From the NCBI GenBank assembly GCA_003249555.1, contig QKIQ01000057.1, positions 1 to 64,000 on the forward strand: a stretch of DNA of 64,000 nucleotides. The letters are read 5' to 3'. Below are positions 36,651-44,002 of the stretch, piece by piece. The position numbers and the translations under genes were made by a program. The notes beneath the pieces were generated by a model, which saw nothing but the letters and a program-made list of their open reading frames with translations, ran no database searches and was not told the origin of the DNA. Each line of letters starts with the position of its first letter. The stretch's first letter is position 1. The stretch is from Clostridia bacterium (lineage in GTDB: Bacteria > Bacillota > Clostridia > Christensenellales > SZUA-584).

Positions 36651-36692
36651 CTGGCAGAACAGGGGGCTATAGTCCGGCTGCCAGCCTTTTTT
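36651..36692 (+). terminator. Terminator closing the phage-like segment
   Basis: CTGGCAG...CTGCCAG followed by CCTTTTTT; overlaps 3' end of gerB-like gene. Confidence 0.6.
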
Positions 36693-37764
36693 GTCTCCTG
36701 ATTTTGATTTCAGCAAACAGCCAGACGATTAATGGAATGAGTATTTCGAACAAAAGAGCATAGTATTGGTAAGCGTCTATAAACCGAAACATTTCCATCG
36801 CGGTTTTGTAGAGGATTTCGCTGATGGCAAGCGCAAGCAAAGACACGGGAATCAGTATCTTCCGGTAATTTGAGATACCGAAAAGATGAGCGAATCCCTT
36901 GGCAGCAACAAGCAGGCAAACCGAAATTTTCGTGATGCCGGCGATAATAAAGTTCATGGATATGGTGCCCTCGATGCGCGTGAGAAAATCGCCGATATTG
37001 ATGATGCGTGCGGCAATATACGAGGGGAAGTATTCAATTTTTATAAGCGCCGGACCTAGCAATTCAATGTTGCGCACCATGACCACAAGCAGAATGAGCA
37101 CAGCAAAGGCTGTGGCGGATACATAAAGTTTATACGGGTTTGTTTGTCTCTTAATAGAGCCCGCGAGCCCCAAAAAAACCACTGTTTCCGCAAGAGGAAA
37201 AGAAAATATCTTCAGAGAGCCTGATGCGATTTTGGATAACTCAGTGCCTAACACAGGTTGTATATTGGAAAAATCCATCTGCTTAATAGACATGACGACG
37301 GTAAGGACGACGACAGTGCAAAGGATAGGCAAGGCAATGATTGACCATTTCCCCATAGTTTCAACGCCGCTGGCCGCTAGGAAAGCCGTGACGCCCAGCA
37401 TGATGATCATTAGCGGCAGCTGTGGTGTTTCCGGCATGGGCATGATTTCGATAAACTGTGAAAAATTGACGACGACCAACGCGCATAAGTGCAGCGCGTA
37501 CCAGCTCATCAGTACGGTGAAAACGCTGCCGACGACTTTCCCGAAAAGAACATCAAACATTTCGAATATATCCTTGTCGGGATACAGTCGCATAATGCGC
37601 GCGTAAAACAGAATAATGGGGATGACACCTAAGAACGCCAGCAGCAACGATATCCAAGAATCCTGACCCGCTTCAGAACTGCCGCCCATCACAATGCTGC
37701 TGCCTCCTATAAACAAGACAATCATGCAAAATGCCTGACGCATGGATATCATTTCTTTTTGCAT
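36667..37764 (-). CDS. Spore germination protein, GerAB/GerKB permease family
   Basis: ISMRQAFCMIVLFIGGSSIVMG; 10 TM endospore germination permease pattern; operon with GerAA and GerAC. Confidence 0.9.
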   Translation of the reverse strand: MQKEMISMRQAFCMIVLFIGGSSIVMGGSSEAGQDSWISLLLAFLGVIPIILFYARIMRLYPDKDIFEMFDVLFGKVVGSVFTVLMSWYALHLCALVVVNFSQFIEIMPMPETPQLPLMIIMLGVTAFLAASGVETMGKWSIIALPILCTVVVLTVVMSIKQMDFSNIQPVLGTELSKIASGSLKIFSFPLAETVVFLGLAGSIKRQTNPYKLYVSATAFAVLILLVVMVRNIELLGPALIKIEYFPSYIAARIINIGDFLTRIEGTISMNFIIAGITKISVCLLVAAKGFAHLFGISNYRKILIPVSLLALAISEILYKTAMEMFRFIDAYQYYALLFEILIPLIVWLFAEIKIRRQKRLAAGL

Positions 37765-37781
37765 TATGGCCTTCCTTTCCT

Positions 37782-37997
37782 TTATCCGATGGGGATAATC
37801 ATTTTGACAATGTTGTATATGGCATTGGAGGGACTTGGCACTGTTATGCCGACAGTGAAAAGAAACAGTATGCCAAAGCTTAAGGCAAGCAGCATGCCGT
37901 ATACGAGATTATCCTTTTTTCTGCGATGTTGCCAGCCCGGGATATAGTCAAGAAATATAGCACCCGCAAACAGAGCAATGATTATAGCCGTCAGCAC
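37782..37997 (-). CDS. Small two-TM protein, candidate Ger D-type subunit
   Basis: 71 aa, two TM segments, sits between gerC-like and gerB-like genes on same strand. Confidence 0.65.
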   Translation of the reverse strand: MLTAIIIALFAGAIFLDYIPGWQHRRKKDNLVYGMLLALSFGILFLFTVGITVPSPSNAIYNIVKMIIPIG

Positions 37998-38010
37998 AGT
38001 TTTTCCTTTC

Positions 38011-39147
38011 CTACTCCTTAATGGAAGCGGTGTTGATAATGGTTACCTTTGCGTTTATCACCACCTCAAGCTGAGGGAACAGCGCGTCCCAATCAGAGCC
38101 GAGCTTTTGCCAAAGCGCGGGATCTGTTTTATAGATCATATTGCCAAAACCAAATATATCTGCACCAAACTCAGACTGTACCTTTCCAATAAGCTGAGCC
38201 ATCCGTTCCGCCAACGCTTTTGCGGCGTTTTGTTCGAGACGGGAGATATGCTTTTCATCCAGTGCGTCAAAATGCTCTTTGCATTCTGCAAGAAAGACGT
38301 CAGTCTCGGGCTCTAGTGTGATGACAAGCTTGCCATCTTCATAAGAAAACGAACGAGTTGTCACGTTTTTATAGATTTCAAGCGTCGTATCGTCTTGGCC
38401 TTCTCCGTCAGCCGGAAAGGTGAGCAGCCCGCCTTCTAAATTATCAACAGCAAACAGTAAATATTTTGATTCATCGGAGCTTAAATATCCGGCAAACCTT
38501 TGGCCTTTAAACACGGCTGATCCGATGACCTTGGCAATAGTTTCGCCGTTATTATCCACATTGCTTATCGCGGGCAGCGTCAGATCGATGCCTTCGCCTT
38601 CCAGTGTATTGTATACTTCATACAGCTGTTTATACGACGTCGATGATGTAATTTTGTTGTCTTCCTCGATATATTTGCTGAGGTCAAAAGCCACAATGGG
38701 GCCAACGAGCGTTTCGTAGTTAAGAATTTCCGCAGCTGTTTCTCCGGTAGAGACAACAATCTTTAACGTCTCGCGCATTTCCGCGTCGTGCAGCATCCAG
38801 TCGATAATATTCATTAGATCTTCATCGCGAACCATATCCTCGCTTAACACCACGAGCTGCGTATGACCAAAATAGAGCTTGCCAATGATGATTCTTTTTG
38901 CGTTTCTGCATGCGTCAAAAAGGGTTTTGCCGCTGGATTCCAGCAGCTTTCCGTTCACGCCTTCCACCTCAACGTTGCCCACAAGATCGACAATTTGAAA
39001 GCAGACTTTCATATTGCCGCTTTCTCCGTCTTTATCGATCGCGAAACCGGACACAATGGACATTTCATTGAGCCCTCGGTAGTTCCAGCAACCTCCGCTG
39101 AAGATCACACCCAGAAGCACCAAGACGCAAAGCGCTTTTTTAATCAT
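38011..39147 (-). CDS. Ger(x)C family spore germination lipoprotein
   Basis: Lipobox IFSGGCWNYRGLNEMSIVSGFAIDKD typical GerAC N-terminus. Confidence 0.92.
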   Translation of the reverse strand: MIKKALCVLVLLGVIFSGGCWNYRGLNEMSIVSGFAIDKDGESGNMKVCFQIVDLVGNVEVEGVNGKLLESSGKTLFDACRNAKRIIIGKLYFGHTQLVVLSEDMVRDEDLMNIIDWMLHDAEMRETLKIVVSTGETAAEILNYETLVGPIVAFDLSKYIEEDNKITSSTSYKQLYEVYNTLEGEGIDLTLPAISNVDNNGETIAKVIGSAVFKGQRFAGYLSSDESKYLLFAVDNLEGGLLTFPADGEGQDDTTLEIYKNVTTRSFSYEDGKLVITLEPETDVFLAECKEHFDALDEKHISRLEQNAAKALAERMAQLIGKVQSEFGADIFGFGNMIYKTDPALWQKLGSDWDALFPQLEVVINAKVTIINTASIKE

Positions 39148-40688
39148 GACGCGTCACCGCCCGGTTGCATGCGTGTTTTGTTTTTGGTAAAGCCTTTGGG
39201 ACGCAGCAACATTTTTCGCCAAGGCGCACGAAAAAACGTATCCTTGACTTCCTGAAAGCGCAGGTTTCCCGCGGCCATAAGCTGCGGAACGCCAAAAGAG
39301 CGCAGATTCAGAATGTGAATCACCGCGGCCGACATGGCAAGGACAAGGCCATAGAAGCCAAACAGCGACGCCGCAAGAAGGAACAGATAGCGAAGAAATA
39401 TGACGGGGCTGCTGAGCCGCGGTACCAAAAGATTCGTGATGCCGGTGAGAGCCACGATGATGATCATGGGGGCCGCTACCATGCTTGCGTCCACAGCGGA
39501 TTGCCCGATAACCAGCGCACCCACTATGCTGAGCGCTTGGCCCACATTTGACGGCATGCGCACACCTGTTTCGCGCAGAATATCAAACACGATGAGCATG
39601 AGAAACGCCTCTATAGATGCCGGCAGCGGCACGCCCTGCCGCTCTATGGAGATGTTTAACAGCAGCTGGGTCGGCAGCATCTCGTGGTGGTAAGCCACAA
39701 TTGAAATATATAGCGCCGGCACCACAAGAGTGAGGAAAAAACCGAACATGCGAAGCATACGAGTAAAGGACGTATAATAGAAATTCATGTAATAGTCTTC
39801 GCTGCTTTGAAAATTTTCAATAAACAGAAACGGCAGCGTCAGCACTGAAGGGCTGCCGTCCACAATGATCGCAATGCGCCCCTCCAGCAGCCTCGCAATC
39901 ACTGTATCCGGCCGTTCGGTATAGCCCAAGGTGCGAAAAGGGGATAACTGACTGTCGCTGATAAATTCTGCAATATAATTGGAATCCATTACGCCGTCCA
40001 AATCGACCTTATCAAGCCGCCTGTAAACCTCCTGAAGTATTTTTTTATTGACGATATCCTCCATATAGCAGATGCTGCACAGTGTTTTTGTGCGTCTGCC
40101 TAAGGTATATGCTTTCATTTTCAATTTGTTGGTGCGAACTCTGCGGCGCAGCATAGACAAATTTGTAATGAAGGATTCCGTAAATCCTTCTTTTGGGCCG
40201 TTTAAGACTCTTTCGTTTTCGGGCTCGGATATTGATCTGGTTGTGAAGCTTTGTGTGCCGAGAACCAAGGCTTGCGCCTCGCCGTCTGTTAACAGCACCG
40301 TGTCCCCATAGCTGATTGCTTCCACGACGCTTAGCAGGCTGTTTGTTTGCTCAATATCAGGTATCTGAATCACTTGTTCTTTAAGAGTGGCGATCAGATT
40401 ACTGCTGTCTTCCAAAGTCATTGAGGATGACAGCGGTTCGATGATGTTTTCACCGATATAGGCTTTATCCACAACGCCGCAGCTGTACGCAATGCAAAAA
40501 CGAAGTTTTTCATTATGGTCGTTTTTAATATACTTTGTTTTAAACACCTGAACATCTTGAAAAAGATCGTTAATGACTGCCATATTCTCTTTTAGTGAAC
40601 TGACCAAAACGGCATTGTTAATATCCTCATTAAAGCCTTTAATTGCCTCGTCTATGACTGCCTGCTTTTTTTTCGAGGAAACAAACAT
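39144..40688 (-). CDS. Spore germination protein, GerAA family
   Basis: LLTDGEAQALVLGTQSFTTRSISEPENERVLNGPKEGFTESFITNLSMLRRRVR canonical GerA. Confidence 0.93.
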   Translation of the reverse strand: MFVSSKKKQAVIDEAIKGFNEDINNAVLVSSLKENMAVINDLFQDVQVFKTKYIKNDHNEKLRFCIAYSCGVVDKAYIGENIIEPLSSSMTLEDSSNLIATLKEQVIQIPDIEQTNSLLSVVEAISYGDTVLLTDGEAQALVLGTQSFTTRSISEPENERVLNGPKEGFTESFITNLSMLRRRVRTNKLKMKAYTLGRRTKTLCSICYMEDIVNKKILQEVYRRLDKVDLDGVMDSNYIAEFISDSQLSPFRTLGYTERPDTVIARLLEGRIAIIVDGSPSVLTLPFLFIENFQSSEDYYMNFYYTSFTRMLRMFGFFLTLVVPALYISIVAYHHEMLPTQLLLNISIERQGVPLPASIEAFLMLIVFDILRETGVRMPSNVGQALSIVGALVIGQSAVDASMVAAPMIIIVALTGITNLLVPRLSSPVIFLRYLFLLAASLFGFYGLVLAMSAAVIHILNLRSFGVPQLMAAGNLRFQEVKDTFFRAPWRKMLLRPKGFTKNKTRMQPGGDAS

Positions 40689-40835
40689 GGTATTCTCCTT
40701 AAATTAATATCACCCTTTTTATTATCCAAAAAGAGCTTTGTATTTATGCAAGATAACGAAAACTAAAAATACGATGAGTCAGGATGTGACACAACGCAGG
40801 TTAATGAATATATATAGTGGTAGGGGGTGAGATTT

Positions 40836-40946
40836 ATGTGTAATCGGTGTAATTGGGGTTGTCGATCGTGGAGCCGCGGATGCTGCGGCTGGAACTGTGG
40901 CTGGAACTGTGGCTGGGGCAGAGGCTGGGGCGGCGGCTGGCGCTGA
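40836..40946 (+). CDS. 36-aa Cys/Gly/Trp-rich mini-protein
   Basis: Own translation MCNRCNWGCRSWSRGCCGWNCGWNCGWGRGWGGGWR*; RBS TAGGGGGTGAG; below the ORF-track length cutoff. Confidence 0.6.
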   Translation: MCNRCNWGCRSWSRGCCGWNCGWNCGWGRGWGGGWR

Positions 40947-40984
40947 TAAATCGTACCGAATATCGGCAGTCTGGTTGGCTCACT

Positions 40985-41023
40985 AAGGCTCGCCTTCGGT
41001 GGCGGGCCCTACATTCTCTGAGT
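40985..41023 (+). repeat. Trailer repeat copy 1 (hairpin)
   Basis: AAGGCTCGCCTTCGGTGGCGGGCCCTACATTCTCTGAGT, similar to 41899-41935. Confidence 0.7.
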
Positions 41024-41074
41024 TAAAGGGTTCTTGCCCCCCCTTTTTTTTTAAACTTCGTACATGCCGGTTTT

Positions 41075-41320
41075 TTATTCGTCCGCTTTTGGTTCTTTTT
41101 TTCTTTCTTTGTTTTTTTGTTCCTTTTCTTCTTGTTGTTTTCTTATGCGGGATAGCGCAAAGACGACACAAAATAGCCGCAGGCTGATGGGAAAGGATAC
41201 GCTGATGTTTGGTTCATCACCAAGCGGCTCATTCTGAAGCCCTATATATGCGGCGATGCGCTGATTAGGCTGCACTTCTTTTTTTGATTCCTCTTTTGCC
41301 TTTTCTCCGTCTGGCTCCAT
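41075..41320 (-). CDS. Small hypothetical protein with one hydrophobic segment and charged tail
   Basis: ATG preceded by AAGAGGGTGCTGT on minus strand; 81 aa. Confidence 0.45.
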   Translation of the reverse strand: MEPDGEKAKEESKKEVQPNQRIAAYIGLQNEPLGDEPNISVSFPISLRLFCVVFALSRIRKQQEEKEQKNKERKKEPKADE

Positions 41321-41434
41321 ACAGCACCCTCTTATTGTCCCTGCTTTGTATTAATTTATGCGTGTCACTTTGCAAATTAGCACGACAAAAAAACCTTGAT
41401 GTTTTTTGCGAAAAGATTTGTGATTTTCTGATAT

Positions 41435-41465
41435 ACATTCGCACCAATGGTCGCATATGAATATA
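41435..41465 (+). promoter_or_regulatory. Candidate sigma-K-type sporulation promoter of the Cys-rich gene
   Basis: AC (41435-41436) - 17 nt - CATATGAATA (41454-41463). Confidence 0.35.
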
Positions 41466-41489
41466 TATATGAGTAGGGGGGTGACACTC

Positions 41490-41864
41490 ATGGACTATGG
41501 ATATTCTCATTGGCCGGACGAAAAAGACGGCAAAGGTGACGCGTATTGCGGCGATAAATCAAACTGGGACGGCTTGAGCTGCTGCTGTTGTCATGTGCTG
41601 TGGGATGGAGACGGCAAGAAAGACAAGAAATGCTGCTGTGACGACGGAAAGAAGAACTGGGACAGCAAGAAATGCTGTTGTGACGACGGTAAAAAGGACT
41701 GGCACAGCGAGAAATGCTGTTGTGACGACGGCAAGAAGGACTGGGACAGCAAGAAATGCTGTTGTGACGATGGCAAGAAGGACTGGGTCGGTTGCTATCC
41801 TAGCTGCCATAAAAGGCGCCGTTGTTGCTGCTATATGTGCCGCTGCTGCTATTGGAACTGCTAA
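41490..41864 (+). CDS. Cys-rich repeat protein (CCCDDGKKDWxSxK repeats)
   Basis: ATG 41490 with RBS AGGGGGG; 124 aa with 26 Cys by my count; four 14-aa repeats. Confidence 0.7.
   Translation: MDYGYSHWPDEKDGKGDAYCGDKSNWDGLSCCCCHVLWDGDGKKDKKCCCDDGKKNWDSKKCCCDDGKKDWHSEKCCCDDGKKDWDSKKCCCDDGKKDWVGCYPSCHKRRRCCCYMCRCCYWNC
41631..41798 (+). repeat. Four 42-bp in-frame tandem repeats
   Basis: Units 41631-41672, 41673-41714, 41715-41756, 41757-41798 (last one diverged at its 3' end). Confidence 0.9.
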
Positions 41865-41898
41865 AGCCATGGGCTTCGGTTATCTGAAGTCATGAGAA

Positions 41899-41935
41899 CA
41901 GGCTCGCCTGTGCGGCGGGCCGTACATTCATTGAG
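41899..41935 (+). repeat. Trailer repeat copy 2 (hairpin)
   Basis: CAGGCTCGCCTGTGCGGCGGGCCGTACATTCATTGAG. Confidence 0.7.
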
Positions 41936-42149
41936 TGTGCCCCTTTTAAATATATTGAGCTCACCCTTTACAAAGCCGCCTCCCACAAGACGGAATTTTG
42001 CTTATCGGACGGCGGCTTTTCCTAAAGGTGTGGGCTGCGCGGGCAAAGCCCGTCTTGCCACGAATTATATTTCCAGCTTTTTTGATAGTCGGAGGCGGCC
42101 GTGAGGCCGTCTTCTTGCTGTGTAACAAACGGATAAGGATCGGAGCCCC

Positions 42150-42182
42150 CCCTACGGCAAAACGCGTCTGAGGTAGGGCGCG
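42150..42182. repeat. Intergenic REP-like repeat copy 1
   Basis: CCCTACGGCAAAACGCGTCTGAGGTAGGGCGCG. Confidence 0.75.
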
Positions 42183-42240
42183 GTTCCCACGTTGGACTGA
42201 GAATCGGCATGCGCAACGGCGGGCGGGCACAGAGACCCGC

Positions 42241-42273
42241 CCCTGCGGCAAAACGCCTCTGACGTAGGGCGCG
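42241..42273. repeat. Intergenic REP-like repeat copy 2
   Basis: CCCTGCGGCAAAACGCCTCTGACGTAGGGCGCG. Confidence 0.75.
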
Positions 42274-42279
42274 TTTGCA

Positions 42280-42675
42280 TTATGGGTATGTCAAGGCATC
42301 TTTTATTGCTTTGAGTATGGCTTTGCTGCTGTAAGTGGCGCCGGAAATGGTATCTACTTGAAGTGATTGCGCCTCTAAGACCATATTGGGTATCACTTTT
42401 GCTCCAGCACCTTTTCCGTTCTTGTGCTCAATGAGATCAATGCTCTTAATTGCGTGGTTTTCCACAGCAACTTTAACCTTAACAGAGACGGGGAATACGC
42501 TGCAGCTGCCTTCGTAAACGCCGTCGGATATCTTGGATAGGTTAACATCCGAAATTGATTCCGAGGCCAAAAGGTTCAGAGTCGCTTCTATAGAGGAAAC
42601 CATGATAACGGCAGTGACAGCCATGACAACAACAATTGATACTATGATAATCCAAACTTTGTGAGCTTTCTTCAT
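42280..42675 (-). CDS. FMN-binding domain protein
   Basis: Signal/TM N-terminus; DVNLSKISDGVYEGSC; VDTISGATYSSKAILKAIKDAL (FMN_bind SGAT motif). Confidence 0.9.
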   Translation of the reverse strand: MKKAHKVWIIIVSIVVVMAVTAVIMVSSIEATLNLLASESISDVNLSKISDGVYEGSCSVFPVSVKVKVAVENHAIKSIDLIEHKNGKGAGAKVIPNMVLEAQSLQVDTISGATYSSKAILKAIKDALTYP

Positions 42676-42685
42676 GGCTATTCTC

Positions 42686-43150
42686 CTAAAACTCGCTCAG
42701 TTTTTTTACCACATTTGCGATTTTCTCCTCGCGCTTTTTTGACCCCCAGTTGACAATGCCTGTACTGGTCGGAACGGCGCCCTTTGCTTCGCATACATTT
42801 TTCATTTGACCGATTGTACGGTTGCCGCCCAACCATGCAAAAGGCAGCTGCTGTGTCACGAAACAGCCTACTTTTTTGCCTTGCAACGTGGAAAGCTGCG
42901 CCAGATAGACCGTCATTGCGGGCGTGAGTGAAAAGCCTCTGACGGGCGCACCGAAAACAAGCGCATCATATTTTCCGACATCAGGGATATCTTTTAGCTC
43001 AACCGGACCTTGCGCAGAAGGATCTTCGTTAACGGCCGAAACCCGTTCAAGGGTCGCCGTATGCCCTTTTGCGGCAATTGTGTCTCTGAGTTTCTCCGCC
43101 ACGCTTAATGTGTTGCCTGAGTATGAGTGGACAATTATTCCAACTTTCAT
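42686..43150 (-). CDS. Flavodoxin family protein
   Basis: MKVGIIVHSYSGNTLSVAEKLRD phosphate loop; YDALVFGAPVRGFSLTPAM. Confidence 0.88.
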   Translation of the reverse strand: MKVGIIVHSYSGNTLSVAEKLRDTIAAKGHTATLERVSAVNEDPSAQGPVELKDIPDVGKYDALVFGAPVRGFSLTPAMTVYLAQLSTLQGKKVGCFVTQQLPFAWLGGNRTIGQMKNVCEAKGAVPTSTGIVNWGSKKREEKIANVVKKLSEF

Positions 43151-43749
43151 TTTTCAATTACCTTTCTGTTAAATACAAAATCTATCATCATACCCATTTC
43201 ACCGACAGCTGTTTCTAGGTTTGAATCTGTGTTGCCGGAAAAATGAAGCATTAACAAACCGTGTACCACATAGACGAAAAGCCTATAAGCCAAAGGCACA
43301 TCTTCTTCACGCAGCTTGCAGGAGAGTACAATGAATTTAAATGTGTCACGCATTGCTTTATCAAAATCTACCTCATAGGGGCTTCTTTGCAAGCCCGGCG
43401 CGGTGATACTATGATTATAGAAAAATCTAAACGCATTTGGATGGTCAAAGTAATATGACATATATATTTCATATGTTTTTTTCAGTCCGGCTATATCTTT
43501 GGGAACATCGGTGACAGCTTCTTTCATCCAAGAGAAAACATCATTAACCAAACTCAACTTTGTATGCCATAGCAGGCTGTTCAAGTCTTCGAAGTAGTTG
43601 TAAAGCGTGGCATAAGAATAGCCTGCACGTTCTGCTACGCTTCTGACAGTAATGCTTTGTACACCATCCTCACTGATGATCTCTTTAGCCGCATTCAAAA
43701 AATACTCTTTGATACGGTCTCGTTTTAGCTGTCGTTTGTCTTTTGTCAT
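43147..43749 (-). CDS. TetR/AcrR family transcriptional regulator
   Basis: RIKEYFLNAAKEIISEDGVQSITVRSVAERAGYSYATLYNYFEDLNSLLW. Confidence 0.9.
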   Translation of the reverse strand: MTKDKRQLKRDRIKEYFLNAAKEIISEDGVQSITVRSVAERAGYSYATLYNYFEDLNSLLWHTKLSLVNDVFSWMKEAVTDVPKDIAGLKKTYEIYMSYYFDHPNAFRFFYNHSITAPGLQRSPYEVDFDKAMRDTFKFIVLSCKLREEDVPLAYRLFVYVVHGLLMLHFSGNTDSNLETAVGEMGMMIDFVFNRKVIEK

Positions 43750-43955
43750 AGCTCTCCAGATCCTATTATCAAAATTCAAAATAATTAACAAAAGTATAAT
43801 AATTAAACTAAGTTAATATTACCACTGTTTGTAAAAATGTCAACTGTTTTATTTTCTGATGTATGTCTTCGATTTATAATGACACAATAAAAGGCGAACA
43901 CGGAGCGGCTATGGGAAAGGGGAGAAAATTTCGGCCACATTATCATTCGCAAATA

Positions 43956-43994
43956 AAGAAGCAGCCCGCATTACAGGCTGCTTCTTTAGCTGGG
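43956..43994 (-). terminator. Terminator downstream of adhE
   Basis: AAGAAGCAGCC-CGCATTACA-GGCTGCTTCTTT. Confidence 0.8.
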
Positions 43995-44002
43995 GTTGTA
44001 TT

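Noticed and set aside
41631-41798. 42-bp direct repeats as possible CRISPR array
   Set aside because: Units are contiguous with no spacers and code for an in-frame peptide repeat.
41593-41895. Overlapping ORFs 41593..41895(+) and 41559..41870(-), with regular Ala/Val/Thr repeats
   Set aside because: They are shadow frames of the 42-bp repeat; only the 41490 frame has a good RBS and the Cys/Trp bias shared with the neighbouring mini-protein.
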